Made by a program: the position numbers and the translations under genes. From assembly GCF_009299835.1 (NCBI RefSeq), contig NZ_VKCZ01000001.1, positions 462,612 to 526,611 of the forward strand: a stretch of DNA of 64,000 nucleotides, read 5' to 3'. Below are positions 25,756-34,931 of this stretch, piece after piece. The DNA comes from Microlunatus speluncae (GTDB lineage: Bacteria; Actinomycetota; Actinomycetes; Propionibacteriales; Propionibacteriaceae). Each line of letters starts with the position of its first letter. Positions within the stretch are counted from its first letter, which is position 1. The notes beneath the pieces are model-generated. The model was not told the origin of the DNA, made no database searches, and saw nothing but the letters and a program-made list of their open reading frames with translations.

Positions 25756-26883
25756 GTGAGTGACTCAGAGATCACCGCGCGCGCTCGCGCGTGGGCCGAG
25801 ACGATGGCCGGCCATGATCATGGCGGCGTCGTCCGGGCCCATCGGGACTCGACGCTGAGGGTCGAACCGGCGCCGTTGATCACCCGCGAGGTCCGAGAGG
25901 AACGGGAGCGGCTGTTGCTCCGGCCGGGTGCGACCCAGTCCGGCGGCGCCGGGCACCGGGCCCGCCCGGAGGAGCCGGACCCGGAACGTACCTGCTTCGA
26001 ACGGGACCGGGACCGGATCGTGCACTCGGCCGCGTTTCGCCGGCTGGCGGGCAAGACCCAGGTCGTGGTGCACCCGACCGATCACCAGCGGACCCGGCTG
26101 ACCCACGCCATCGAGGTCGCGCAGGTCGCCACCTCGATCGCCCGGTCGGCGGGCGTCAACGTCACCCTGGCCGACGCGATCGCGCTGGGTCACGACTGTG
26201 GCCACGGGCCGGGCGGGCACGCCAGCGAGGACGCCTTCGACGCGTTCATCCCGGAGGGCTACGACCACGGCCCGTGGGGCTCCGACGTCGTGCTGTCCGG
26301 CCTCAACCTCTGTGCCGAGACGCTGGACGGGATCCGCAACCACTCCTGGTCGCGGCCGGCGCCGAGCACGATCGAGGGTGAGATCGTCAGCTGGGCGGAC
26401 CGGATCGCCTACTGCGCCCACGATCTCGAGGACGCCGTGCACGCCGGGATCGTGACCCTGGACGACGTCCCGCGGCGGGTCGCCGAGCTCGCCGGCCGGA
26501 CCCGGCGGGAGCAGTTGGGGACCTTCATCCGCGCCGTCGCCGACACGATCGGTCGGTACGGCACCGTCGGGATGGAACCCGACGTCGCCGAGGCTCTGGC
26601 CGAGCTGCGCAACTTCAACTACGAGCGGATCTACGTCCGGCCGGCCTCGCTCGAGCAGTCGACCTCGGTGATCGCCGTCCTGCATGCCCTGGTCGAGCAC
26701 TACGCGGCGCACCCGGAGGCGATGCCGGAACCGCCGGACGACGACGCCGGCACCGACACCACCGTCCGCGCCGCGGTCACCTATGTCGCCGGGATGACCG
26801 ACCGGTACGCCTTCACCACCGCCGTGACCGAGCTCGGCTGGGACCCCGATCGGCTGCCACAGGGGATCGACCACGGCGAGTGA
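25756..26883 (+). CDS. dgt: dGTP triphosphohydrolase-like HD protein
   Basis: This 375-residue HD-domain protein removes the triphosphate from dNTPs (best known for dGTP) and is part of nucleotide pool control. Metal ligands and catalytic residues are in FRRLAGKTQVVVH, RLTHAIEVAQVATSIARSAG (His), ALGHDCGHGPGGHASEDAFD (His-Asp pair) and SWADRIAYCAHDLEDA. Length fits the smaller dgt class. The GTG has TACGCT (25744-25749) 6 nt upstream, a leaderless promoter. In Mycobacterium dgt lies next to dnaG; here they are 8.6 kb apart. Confidence 0.92.
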   Translation: MSDSEITARARAWAETMAGHDHGGVVRAHRDSTLRVEPAPLITREVREERERLLLRPGATQSGGAGHRARPEEPDPERTCFERDRDRIVHSAAFRRLAGKTQVVVHPTDHQRTRLTHAIEVAQVATSIARSAGVNVTLADAIALGHDCGHGPGGHASEDAFDAFIPEGYDHGPWGSDVVLSGLNLCAETLDGIRNHSWSRPAPSTIEGEIVSWADRIAYCAHDLEDAVHAGIVTLDDVPRRVAELAGRTRREQLGTFIRAVADTIGRYGTVGMEPDVAEALAELRNFNYERIYVRPASLEQSTSVIAVLHALVEHYAAHPEAMPEPPDDDAGTDTTVRAAVTYVAGMTDRYAFTTAVTELGWDPDRLPQGIDHGE

Positions 26884-26923
26884 GCGGTCGTTCCCTGAGT
26901 CGGTAGCCGGGCTGAGACTTCGG

Positions 26924-26948
26924 CCCCTGAGCCTGTCGAAGGGCCGAG
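26924..26948. repeat. Dispersed repeat CCCTTCGACAGGCTC, copy 2
   Basis: CCCCTGAGCCTGTCGAAGGG is the reverse complement of the motif at 19721, followed by CCGAG. It lies downstream of dgt. Confidence 0.7.
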
Positions 26949-27121
26949 GTGATCGAGCCGGCCCCCGACGGCTGAGGAAGTGCGCGCCGGCCGGATCAGG
27001 TGGGTGGGCGATCTCGTACCAGGGTGCGGTCAGGCGGTTGGTGAAGACGCGCCAAGGGCGGGCGGGTTGGTTCGGACCTTGGCTGAGTGTCCGGCCGCGG
27101 ATCGGTGCCGGCTCCCTCACT

Positions 27122-27176
27122 GAGTGGACGCCTTGGCCAGCCGAAACGGCTTGAATCGTGGCCAAGGAGTCCACTC
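27122..27176. terminator. Long hairpin upstream of the isomerase-like gene
   Basis: Arms 27122-27138 and 27160-27176 pair over 17 bp with one mismatch around a 21-bp loop (arm GAGTGGACGCCTTGGCC). It could terminate leftover dgt transcription or be a repeat unit. Confidence 0.5.
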
Positions 27177-27306
27177 GACGTCGGGCGTGGCCGAAGTGGT
27201 CGGTGTCGGTGGCGGGAACGAAAATCTGCTGCGTGTCGGCCCGCTGGGTGGAACGTCGGCCCGGGGCCGTGCCTGGCGTGCGCGGCGTCGGCCTACGATG
27301 ATGATC

Positions 27307-28152
27307 ATGTTCTCGAACCTGAGCGCGGGCGCTCTCGGACTGTCCCTGGACCACCCCACAGCGATCGAGCTGGCCGAGAAACACGGCTTCGGCGGCGTCG
27401 ATCCCGATCTCGGCTTCCTGCGTGGCCTGGCCGGCCCGACCGCCGTCGCGGAGCACGCAGCGTCGGTCCGCGAACGCGGACTGCAGTGGGGCATCGCCGG
27501 GCTGCCGGTGCCCCTGACCGCCCCGGCCGGGGAGTTCCGGGCCGCCCTGGAGACCCTGCCCGCCACCCTCGAACTGCTCACCGCGGCCGGCGTCACGTCG
27601 GTCGGCACCTGGCTGCGGCCGATGCACGACGACCTGAACTACCGCCGGAACTGGGCCCTGCACGCGAGCCGGCTCAACCTGGTCGGCGAGCTGCTGGCCG
27701 ACGCCGGGCTGCGGCTCGGCCTGGAATACATCGGCCCGAAGACCTTCTGGTCCACCGAACGGTTCCCGTTCCTGCACTCGATCGGCGAGGCCCGGGAGCT
27801 GATCGCCGAGGCCGGCCGCCCGAACATCGGGCTGATCCTGGACACCTACCACTGGTACACCGCCGGTGAGTCCGCGGCCGACCTGGCCGGGCTGACCGAC
27901 GCCGACATCGTGTCGGTCGACATCAACGACGCCCGCGACGACCGGGAGCGCGACGAGCAGCAGGATCTCGACCGCCGCCTCCCCGGCGCGACCGGCGTGA
28001 TCGACCTGGCCGGCTTCATGGCCGCGGTGCACGCCGCCGGTTACACCGGCCCGGTCAAGGTCGAGCCGTTCATGAAGTCGCTGGCCGAGCAGCCCGTCGA
28101 CGACGTCCTGGCCGACATCTCCCAGCGCCTCCGCGACGCCATCGACCACTGA
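27307..28152 (+). CDS. Sugar phosphate isomerase/epimerase-like TIM-barrel protein
   Basis: A 281-residue protein of the xylose-isomerase-like AP2EC superfamily. The likely metal-binding acidic residues and histidines lie in LRLGLEYIGPKTFW (Glu), NIGLILDTYHWYTAG (Asp, His), IVSVDINDARDDRERDEQ and GPVKVEPFMKSL (Glu). Such proteins isomerise or epimerise sugars and related compounds. The ATG at 27307 has TACGAT (27294-27299) 7 nt upstream and no ribosome binding site; ATGs at 27298 and 27301 are alternatives. Upstream of an alpha-galactosidase, so it may take part in the same sugar pathway. Confidence 0.83.
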   Translation: MFSNLSAGALGLSLDHPTAIELAEKHGFGGVDPDLGFLRGLAGPTAVAEHAASVRERGLQWGIAGLPVPLTAPAGEFRAALETLPATLELLTAAGVTSVGTWLRPMHDDLNYRRNWALHASRLNLVGELLADAGLRLGLEYIGPKTFWSTERFPFLHSIGEARELIAEAGRPNIGLILDTYHWYTAGESAADLAGLTDADIVSVDINDARDDRERDEQQDLDRRLPGATGVIDLAGFMAAVHAAGYTGPVKVEPFMKSLAEQPVDDVLADISQRLRDAIDH

Positions 28153-28154
28153 CC

Positions 28155-28210
28155 GCCGACTTGTCAGAACTGAGTTGTGCCATAGGGCAACTCAGTTCTG
28201 ACAACTCGGC
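28155..28210. terminator. TTGTCAGA palindrome copy 2
   Basis: Arms 28155-28177 and 28188-28210 (23 bp, one mismatch, 10-bp loop) begin 3 bp after the isomerase stop. The arm GCCGACTTGTCAGAACTGAG shares its first 13-14 bases with copy 1. The same C/G mismatch position as in copy 1 is seen. Confidence 0.75.
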
Positions 28211-28227
28211 TCCGGGGCCAGGCGGGA

Positions 28228-28262
28228 GAAAGTTTCGTGGTGAAAGTTAGTCGGGGTAGAGT
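28228..28262 (+). promoter_or_regulatory. Promoter and possible operator of the alpha-galactosidase
   Basis: GAAAGTT occurs twice as a direct repeat (28228-28234, 28242-28248), followed by a -10-like TAGAGT at 28257-28262. The ROK-type regulator downstream is a candidate binder, which is inference. Confidence 0.4.
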
Positions 28263-28307
28263 CGGGATCGGCGGCTGCACTGTCACTGATCGACCCGAGG
28301 AGACCTC

Positions 28308-30488
28308 GTGCCGGAACGAACCGACTGCCTGATCCACCTGCGCGCCGAGGGTGTCTCGGTGATCATCGACTGCACCGCCGGTCGACTGCCCGCGATCGCC
28401 TACTGGGGTGGCGATCTGGGCGCGTTGTCGGCCGCCGATGTGACGGCGGTGGTGGCGAGCGGAGCCACCCCCGGGCCGATCGCCGATCAAGGGGTGCCGA
28501 CCGGCCCGGCCCTGCTGCCCGAGCACTGGACCACCTGGACCGGCCGGCCCGGGCTGAGCGGCTCCCGGGCGGGCACCGCCTGGTCGCCGAAGTTCACCAG
28601 CAGCAGCGTCGCGGTGACCGGCGACGTCGCCGACGACGGCGTGATCACCGACGGGGTGATCATCGGTGGCCGGGCCGTGGTCGAGGTCCGGGCCGCGGAT
28701 CCGGTGGCGGAGCTGGAGTTGTCGATCACGATCGAGTTGACCGCGGGCGGTCTGCTCCGCAGCCGGGCCGAGGTGATCAACACCGGCGCGGAGTCGTACC
28801 AACTGAATGATCTGGTGCTGGCCTATCCGGTGCCGGAACGGGCCCGGGAGCTGCTCGACTTCGCCGGCCGGTGGGCCAAGGAGCGGACGCCGCAGCGGCG
28901 CGAGTTGATCGTCGGCACCCATCTGCGGGAGGGCCGGCGCGGCCGGACCGGCGCGGACGCGGCGACGGTGCTGCACGCCGGCGTGCCCGGTTTCGGCTTC
29001 GCCGACGGCGAGCTGTGGGCGGTGCACACGGCCTGGAGCGGCAACCACACCCACTACGCGGAGCGGCTGGCGACCGGTGAGCAGGTGCTCGGCGGCGGCG
29101 AGTTGCTGCTGCCCGGCGAGGTCCGGCTAGCGTCCGGCGAGAGCTACACCAGCCCGTGGTTGTACGGCAGCCACGGCGTCGGCCTGGATCAGGTGGCGCG
29201 CCGCTTCCATCGCTACCTGCGGTCCCGGGACCGGCATCCGGCGGCGGACCGGCCGGTCACCCTGAACGTCTGGGAGGCGGTCTATTTCGATCATGACGCC
29301 GACCGGCTGATCGATCTGGCCGAGCGGGCGGCCCGGCTCGGCGTCGAACGGTACGTGCTCGACGACGGCTGGTTCGGCAGCCGGCGTGACGACAAGTCGG
29401 GGCTGGGCGACTGGACCGTCTCGCCCGACGTGTGGCCGGACGGTCTGCACCCGTTGATCAACCGGGTCCGGGAGCTCGGGATGGAGTTCGGTCTCTGGTT
29501 CGAGCCGGAGATGATCAACCTCGACTCCGACGTCGCCCGGGCCCACCCGGAATGGGTGATGGCGACCGGCGACCGGCTGCCGGTCGAGCACCGGCAGCAG
29601 CAGGTGATCAACCTCGGCATCCCGGAGTGCTACGCCTATCTGCGGGACGCGATCAGCGCGATCCTGGACGAGTATCCGATCGGCTACCTCAAGTGGGACC
29701 ACAACCGCGACCTGATCGACTCCGGCACCTCGCCGGAGGGCCGGCCGGGCGTGCACGCGCAGACCGACGCCGTCTATCGCTTGATCGACGAACTCAAGGC
29801 CGCCCATCCGGGGTTGGAGATCGAGTCCTGCTCCTCCGGTGGGGCCCGGGTCGACCTCGGCATCCTGGAGCGGACCGACCGGGTCTGGGTGTCGGACTGC
29901 ATCGATCCGCTGGAACGGCAGCAGATGAACCGCTGGACCACCCAGCTGGTCCCGCCGGAACTGATGGGCTCGCACATCGCCTCGGGCCGGTCGCACACCA
30001 CCGGGCGCCGGCACGACCTGTCGTTCCGGGCCGGCACCGCGGTGTTCGGGCATCTCGGCATCGAGTGGGATCTGGCCGAGGCGACCGAGGCCGAGCTGAC
30101 CGAGCTCGGCGGCTGGATCGAGTTCTACAAGGCCGAGCGGGAGTTGCTGCTGCGCGGCGACCTGGTCCGGGTCGACTTCGCCGACGAGTCCGTCTACGCC
30201 CATGGGGTGGTGGCTCCGGACCGGCGCCGGGCGATCTTCGCGGTCGCCGCGGTGGGTCGGTCGGAGGTGTCGGCGATCGGCCGGATCCCCTTGCGTGGCT
30301 TGGATCCCGAGCTGCGCTACCGGATCGAGCCGGTGCTGATCGATCCGGCGGCGGCCGGTCGCGGCCGCGATCCCTGGTTCGCCGATGATCTTCCCGCCAT
30401 CCCGGGCACGGCCCTGATCGGTGCCGGGCTGCGCATCTCCGATCTTCGGCCGGAGCACGTCGCCCTGATCCGGCTCACGGCTGTCTGA
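28308..30488 (+). CDS. GH36 alpha-galactosidase
   Basis: The 726-residue enzyme is a glycoside hydrolase family 36 alpha-galactosidase, acting on alpha-1,6-galactosides such as melibiose and raffinose. The TIM barrel has YVLDDGWFGSRRDDKSGLGD, GLWFEPEMINLDS, the nucleophile in YLKWDHNRDL (Asp464) and the acid/base in RVWVSDCIDPLERQQMN (Asp530), with IESCSSGGARVDLG between. The large N-terminal beta-sandwich and small C-terminal domain match family length. There is no signal peptide, so it is cytoplasmic. The GTG at 28308 follows CGAGGAG. A ROK regulator gene is downstream. Confidence 0.95.
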   Translation: MPERTDCLIHLRAEGVSVIIDCTAGRLPAIAYWGGDLGALSAADVTAVVASGATPGPIADQGVPTGPALLPEHWTTWTGRPGLSGSRAGTAWSPKFTSSSVAVTGDVADDGVITDGVIIGGRAVVEVRAADPVAELELSITIELTAGGLLRSRAEVINTGAESYQLNDLVLAYPVPERARELLDFAGRWAKERTPQRRELIVGTHLREGRRGRTGADAATVLHAGVPGFGFADGELWAVHTAWSGNHTHYAERLATGEQVLGGGELLLPGEVRLASGESYTSPWLYGSHGVGLDQVARRFHRYLRSRDRHPAADRPVTLNVWEAVYFDHDADRLIDLAERAARLGVERYVLDDGWFGSRRDDKSGLGDWTVSPDVWPDGLHPLINRVRELGMEFGLWFEPEMINLDSDVARAHPEWVMATGDRLPVEHRQQQVINLGIPECYAYLRDAISAILDEYPIGYLKWDHNRDLIDSGTSPEGRPGVHAQTDAVYRLIDELKAAHPGLEIESCSSGGARVDLGILERTDRVWVSDCIDPLERQQMNRWTTQLVPPELMGSHIASGRSHTTGRRHDLSFRAGTAVFGHLGIEWDLAEATEAELTELGGWIEFYKAERELLLRGDLVRVDFADESVYAHGVVAPDRRRAIFAVAAVGRSEVSAIGRIPLRGLDPELRYRIEPVLIDPAAAGRGRDPWFADDLPAIPGTALIGAGLRISDLRPEHVALIRLTAV

Positions 30489-30641
30489 ACCGAGATCTCG
30501 CCGGTCTTGCCCTCGGGTTTCCTTCGTGCCAACGTTTAAGGCCAGCCGACCGGCCGACCGGGTGCCGGCTGCTGCAATCGATACTGGCGGGGTGATCATG
30601 ACGGTCGTGTCGGGTGCCGTCCTGTCCGCGGCGGTGGACGG

Positions 30642-31787
30642 ATGAATGCCGTGGCGGACGGCGCCGACGCGCCCCGGTTGGACAAGACCGCCCAGAGCGT
30701 CGCACTGGCCGTGTTGCGGCACGGGCCGATCGCCCGGGCCGAGCTGGCCCGCCGGCTCGGCCTGTCCAGCCCGTCGCTGACCCGGCTGACCAAGGAACTG
30801 ATCAGGACCCGGCTGGTGCGGGAACGCCCGGCCGAGCAACGGGCCGCGACCGGCCGGCCGTCGCTGCCGCTGGAGATCAACGGCGACGCCGCGCACTTCG
30901 TCGGTATCAAGATCGTCACCGGCGCCGCGTACGCCGTGGTGACCGACCTGGCCGGCGACGTGATCACCCGGCGTCGGGTCGGCACCCGGGCGCGGGCCCC
31001 GGGGACCTTCCTGAACCGGGTGGCCGAACTGATCAAGGAGCTGCGGGCCGACGATCCCCGGATCCGCGGGGTCGGGGTCGGCATCGGCGGGCCGGTCTCG
31101 GACGGCAACTCGGTGCGGCACGCCTACTTCCTCGGCTGGGGCGAGGTCGAGGTCGGCAGCATTCTGGCCGCGGCGGTCGGGCTGCCGGTCACCGTGCACA
31201 ACGACGTCAAGGCCCTGACCCTGTCCCAGCACTGGTTCGGCTCGGGCCGGGACTGCCAGTCGCTGGCGGTGCTCACCCTCGGCGTCGGCTTCGGCTGCGC
31301 GATGGTGATCAACGACGCGCTGATCACCGGCGACCGCGGCATCTCCGGCGAGATCGGGCACTGGCAACTGCGGGCGGACGGGCCCGAGTGCAGCGAGGGA
31401 CATCGCGGCTGCGCCTCGGTGATGCTGACCTCGGGCGGGCTGGCGAGACTCGCGAGTGAGGCGGTCGGTGCTCCGCTCGAGTTCGAGGAGTGCGTCCGGC
31501 TGGCCCGCGACGGTGACCCCGCGGTGCGGGTCGTGCTCGAGACCTCGGCCTACCAACTCGGGCAGCTCTGCGCCCGGGTGGCCGACCTGATCGCTCCCGA
31601 GCGGCTCATCCTCTGCGGTGACGGGATCGACTTCGCGATCATCACCGACGACGTGGTCCGCCGTGGCCTCGCCGATCATCGCAGCTCCCTGGCCGACCCT
31701 GACGACCTGATCATGGAACGACTCGACTTCTTCGACTGGGCCCGCGGCGGTGCCGCCCTCGCCATCCGGCACTACCTCCTCGGCTGA
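30642..31787 (+). CDS. ROK-family transcriptional regulator
   Basis: The 381-residue protein has an N-terminal winged helix (ARAELARRLGLSSPSLTRL, about 28-50) and a ROK (repressor/ORF/kinase) domain with a sugar-binding and zinc region: GVGVGIGGPVSDG, HNDVKALTLSQHWFG, GISGEIGHW and PECSEGHRGCASV (Cys-rich zinc site, slightly divergent from the usual CxCGxxGC). Probably senses a sugar and represses the galactosidase module. A weak symmetric GCCAACGTTTAAGGC lies upstream at 30528-30542. Confidence 0.88.
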   Translation: MNAVADGADAPRLDKTAQSVALAVLRHGPIARAELARRLGLSSPSLTRLTKELIRTRLVRERPAEQRAATGRPSLPLEINGDAAHFVGIKIVTGAAYAVVTDLAGDVITRRRVGTRARAPGTFLNRVAELIKELRADDPRIRGVGVGIGGPVSDGNSVRHAYFLGWGEVEVGSILAAAVGLPVTVHNDVKALTLSQHWFGSGRDCQSLAVLTLGVGFGCAMVINDALITGDRGISGEIGHWQLRADGPECSEGHRGCASVMLTSGGLARLASEAVGAPLEFEECVRLARDGDPAVRVVLETSAYQLGQLCARVADLIAPERLILCGDGIDFAIITDDVVRRGLADHRSSLADPDDLIMERLDFFDWARGGAALAIRHYLLG

Positions 31788-31829
31788 TCCAGGACCGTTC
31801 GGGACCGGATCCGTGCAGGGGTGAGCCGA

Positions 31830-32306
31830 TCACCCGATCAGGTAGACCAGGCCGGAGCCGTCCTTGGCCATCCGGGCGGCGAAGTCCTGCGCGTCGGCGA
31901 GATACTGCGCGATGTAGCCGTACTCGTCGGCGGAGCTGCGGAAGCCCGGCTGTCGGAGCAGGCTGCGGACGTCGTCGGTGCCGAGCAGGCTGAGGTCGCG
32001 GGCGACCTCGGCCACCTCGTCCGGATCGAGCACCCTGGTCCACGGGATCCAGGCGAGCCCGTCGTGGACGAAGGTGACCTCGCCCTCGAACAACCAATAG
32101 GCGGGTCGGGGGTCCTGCCCGTAGTCGGGTTGGGTCAGGGCCTGGAGATACCTCCAGCACTTGTCCAGATAGAGCATGATCGGCCGTTCCTCGGCCGGGC
32201 CCCAGGCGTCGAGCAACGGGTCGGCCGACAAGAAGTCGAGCGGTTCCTCCCGGGCCCTGGCGACGAACTCGGCGGCGAGCGGATAGGCGTAATAGCGGAT
32301 TCCCAT
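31830..32306 (-). CDS. DUF1877-family protein
   Basis: This 158-residue protein begins MGIRYYAYPLAAEFVARARE, the start of the DUF1877 (YfbM-like) family. It continues with PIMLYLDKCWRYLQALT, PAYWLFEGEVTF and LAWIPWTRVLDPDEVAEVA. Function is unknown. It is convergent with the ROK gene (43-bp gap). CAGAGT lies 7 nt upstream of the ATG. Confidence 0.78.
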   Translation of the reverse strand: MGIRYYAYPLAAEFVARAREEPLDFLSADPLLDAWGPAEERPIMLYLDKCWRYLQALTQPDYGQDPRPAYWLFEGEVTFVHDGLAWIPWTRVLDPDEVAEVARDLSLLGTDDVRSLLRQPGFRSSADEYGYIAQYLADAQDFAARMAKDGSGLVYLIG

Positions 32307-32461
32307 GCCGGGGACTCTGTCGCTGCGAGGCCCGATCGGTCGGCCGGCCAGAAAGTCTGTGGACAACGGAATTCGTTGCCGACCGGCTGTGGATGACCGG
32401 ATCGCGGAGCAAGTCCGGGCTATCGGCGGCGGCGGCCGCGTCGGTGGGGGATGCTGACGGA

Positions 32462-33280
32462 GTGAGTGACGACGGCGAGATCGACCGGGCGATCGAGGTG
32501 TTCGTCCGCGGCTTCGGCTTCGTCCGCAGCCGGACCCATCCCTACGTTGCCGAACGGGTCGGCCTCGGCTGGGTGATCCGGGACGCGCCGCGCCGCGATC
32601 CGGCCAAGTACCGCCGGGAGGAATGGGTCGCGCACGGCCTGGCGCCGGCAGAGCTGCACGAGCTGGCCGAGCGAAACACCTGCGGTCGGTACGCGCTCTG
32701 TGTGGTCCGCTCCGACGACCAGGATCCGGATCCGATCCGGCTGGCCTACCGCGACCTGGGCTTCCGGCTGGGCGGCGCCGAACCGTTCCTGCAGCATCGG
32801 CTGATCGACCTGCCGCCGCGGGACCGGGCGATCCCGATCGAACAGGTCACGACCCAGGATCAGGCCGAGCGACTGCGCGCGGCCGGCGGCCCCCGGTTGC
32901 CGGCGGAGGCGTTCGAGCCGGACGGACGGTTGCGGCAGTATCTGGCGGTGCTGGACGGGACCGCGGTCGGCTGGGTCGCCAGCGTCGAGGTAGCCGGGGT
33001 CGGCCCGGCGACCGACCAGGTGGCGACCTGGTGCTCGGAGATGTTCGTCGCCGCGACCCACCGCCGGCGCGGGATCGGCCGCGCGCTGCTGGCCCGGATG
33101 CTCCGCGACGACCGCGACCGCGGCGCCCACTGCTCGGTGCTGAGCGCCAGCCAGGCCGGCGCCCGGCTCTATCCGACGGTCGGCTACGAGCGCCTCGGCG
33201 AGCTCCTGGTCTACACCCCGGCGCGCCGCACGCATCCCCGCGTCGACGGCCTCCAACGCCGAGTTGTCAGAACTGAGTAG
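32462..33280 (+). CDS. GNAT family N-acetyltransferase
   Basis: A 272-residue protein whose C-terminal half is a GNAT domain: YLAVLDGTAVGWVASVEV, then WCSEMFVAATHRRRGIGRAL (acetyl-CoA loop) and SASQAGARLYPTVGYERLGE. The N-terminal half (residues 1-130) is not recognised. The start is set at the GTG 32462. The last codons and stop come from a half copy of the TTGTCAGA palindrome (33258-33277), giving the tail RRVVRTE. It converges with and overlaps the AraC gene ending at 33267 by 14 bp. Confidence 0.82.
   Translation: MSDDGEIDRAIEVFVRGFGFVRSRTHPYVAERVGLGWVIRDAPRRDPAKYRREEWVAHGLAPAELHELAERNTCGRYALCVVRSDDQDPDPIRLAYRDLGFRLGGAEPFLQHRLIDLPPRDRAIPIEQVTTQDQAERLRAAGGPRLPAEAFEPDGRLRQYLAVLDGTAVGWVASVEVAGVGPATDQVATWCSEMFVAATHRRRGIGRALLARMLRDDRDRGAHCSVLSASQAGARLYPTVGYERLGELLVYTPARRTHPRVDGLQRRVVRTE
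33258..33277. repeat. TTGTCAGA palindrome copy 3 (half copy)
   Basis: GCCGAGTTGTCAGAACTGAG matches one arm of copies 2 and 4, followed by TAGCCC as in the loop of copy 4; the second arm is missing. It provides the stop codons of two convergent genes, the GNAT gene (TAG, 33278-33280) and the AraC gene (TGA on minus, 33267-33269). Confidence 0.8.
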
Positions 33281-34148
33281 CCCTAGGAGGGCGCTGACCA
33301 GTGGGGGAAGCCCCGGGACCCGCGGACAGTTCCTCCTGGGCGACGGCCCGATAACGGGACGGTGCGGTGCCCTCCACGGCGGTGAACACCCGGCTGAAGT
33401 AGAACGGATCGCCGAATCCGGACCGCCGGGCGATCGCGGCGACCGGCAGGTCGGTGTCGCGCAGCAACTGCCGGGCGATCCCGATCCGGAACCACTGGAT
33501 GAAGCGGGACGGTGGCTGGCCGGTGGCCCGGCGAAACATCCGGCGCAACTGCTCGGCGCTGACGTGGCTCGCCTCGGCCAGCTCGCGCGTGCTCAGCTCC
33601 CGGTCGTAGTGCTGCCGGATGTGATCGATCGCCGCCGCCACCGCGGGCGGCAGGGCCGCACCATCGTCGGTGATCACCGACTCGGCGTCCGACCGCAGCA
33701 GCCGCCCGAGCGCGCCGGCCAAAGCGGCGTTGGCGATCAGCCGTCCGCCCGGCCGGCGTTGATCAAGCTCGGTGGCGGTGTCCCGGACGTCGGCGACGAT
33801 CCGGTCCCAGGACCGTCCGGCGCAGTTGATCAACAACGTCGGCGGCCACAGGTCCGGTCGTGGTTCGCCCCGGTCGTAGGCCATGAAGTGGGCCACGTAC
33901 GTCTGCAGCGGCGGCTCGCCGAACTCGGCCTGTTGGGCGACGTTCGGCGGGATCAGGATCGCCGACCGGGCCCCGACCTCGGCCGCTTCGAGCGAGCCCA
34001 ACCGGAAGATCATCGAGCCCGACGTGATCACCCACAGTTGGTAGTGCGGCAGCGAGCGCGGCGGCAGCCGCCAACTGGGTGAGCAGTCGAAGGCCGCCGC
34101 CGCGTGCACGGTCAGCGAGATGCCCGCGCCGTCGTCATCGGTCCGCAC
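33267..34148 (-). CDS. AraC-family transcriptional regulator
   Basis: A 293-residue regulator with an N-terminal cupin-like sensing domain and two C-terminal helix-turn-helix motifs (STRELAEASHVSAEQLRRMF and LPVAAIARRSGFGDPFYFSR, then FTAVEGTAPSRYR). The protein resembles the sugar- or metabolite-responsive AraC type. GTG start at 34148 (CAGGAT 7 nt upstream). It follows the phytanoyl-CoA dioxygenase gene by 36 bp on the same strand, and is a likely partner. Confidence 0.88.
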   Translation of the reverse strand: MRTDDDGAGISLTVHAAAAFDCSPSWRLPPRSLPHYQLWVITSGSMIFRLGSLEAAEVGARSAILIPPNVAQQAEFGEPPLQTYVAHFMAYDRGEPRPDLWPPTLLINCAGRSWDRIVADVRDTATELDQRRPGGRLIANAALAGALGRLLRSDAESVITDDGAALPPAVAAAIDHIRQHYDRELSTRELAEASHVSAEQLRRMFRRATGQPPSRFIQWFRIGIARQLLRDTDLPVAAIARRSGFGDPFYFSRVFTAVEGTAPSRYRAVAQEELSAGPGASPTGQRPPRATQF

Positions 34149-34184
34149 AGTGCCGATCCTGCCGTCTGCGGGCCGGGGCCGGCG

Positions 34185-34931
34185 TCACGGCCGGGGCGCC
34201 ACGACCGGATAGTCCGGTGCCTCGTCGTCGCCGGTGTAGCGGTGTTCGGCGCCGAAGTAGCTCATCGTGATCGCCCGCCGCGACTGGCCGGAGGTGTTGG
34301 CCGCGGTGCCGTGCACGACCAGGCTGTGGAAGAAGAGGCCGGAGCCGCGGCGCATCGGCACCGGGACCACGGCGTCGAGGTCGTACCGGCTGCTGGGGAT
34401 GACGTAGTCGTCCTGGGTCGACTCGTGCGGCAGTCCGCCGCCGGCCTGGCTGCCGGGGATGACCAGCATGCAGCCGTTCTCGACCGTCGCGTCGTCCAGC
34501 GGCAGCCAGCAGGACCAGAGCGACATCGGCTCGATCGGCCAGTACGGCGAGTCCTGGTGGAAGCCCTTCTCCGAGCCGACCTTGCCCGGCTTCATCAACG
34601 CGTCGGCCCGGAACAGCCAGAGCTTCTCGCCGAGGATCGACTGGATCCGCTGCGCGACTGCCGGGCGGGTGATCAACTCCCGCCGGATCAGCTCGTCGTC
34701 CCACAGCCCGCTGATCTTGCGTACGTCCTGACCCGGCTCGACCTGCTGACCGGACCGGACCAGCGCCGGCTCGCGCTGGACCTGCAGCCGGCCGGTCGCC
34801 TCGCGGTCGCCGCGGGCGTACTCGAGCAGGCGCTCGCCGATCTCGTCGCACTCGGCGGGGGAGAGCAGGTCCTCGATGATCACGTACCCCTGCTGGAGGA
34901 CCTGCGGATCATCGATCTCGGTGGCAGTCAT
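34185..34931 (-). CDS. Phytanoyl-CoA dioxygenase (PhyH) family protein
   Basis: This 248-residue Fe(II)/2-oxoglutarate oxygenase has the iron-binding HxD in SEKGFHQDSPYWPIE, the distal His in FFHSLVVHGTAANTSG and a 2-oxoglutarate Arg in QSRRAITMSY. MTATEIDDPQVLQQGYVIIE is the typical start. Reported substrates of the family range from fatty acids to natural products. The AraC regulator follows closely. An in-frame CTCCTCAGAT region upstream gives a moderate ribosome binding site. Confidence 0.88.
   Translation of the reverse strand: MTATEIDDPQVLQQGYVIIEDLLSPAECDEIGERLLEYARGDREATGRLQVQREPALVRSGQQVEPGQDVRKISGLWDDELIRRELITRPAVAQRIQSILGEKLWLFRADALMKPGKVGSEKGFHQDSPYWPIEPMSLWSCWLPLDDATVENGCMLVIPGSQAGGGLPHESTQDDYVIPSSRYDLDAVVPVPMRRGSGLFFHSLVVHGTAANTSGQSRRAITMSYFGAEHRYTGDDEAPDYPVVAPRP

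Larger units (their letters stand above)
26884..27306. other. Intergenic region with repeat copy and a long inverted repeat
   Basis: About 420 bp between dgt and the isomerase-like gene. It contains a GGTCGTTCCCTGAG remnant (26886-26899), a copy of the CCTGAGCCTGTCGAAGGGC repeat (26924-26948) and an imperfect 17-bp inverted repeat (27122-27176). No gene is supported. Confidence 0.6.
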
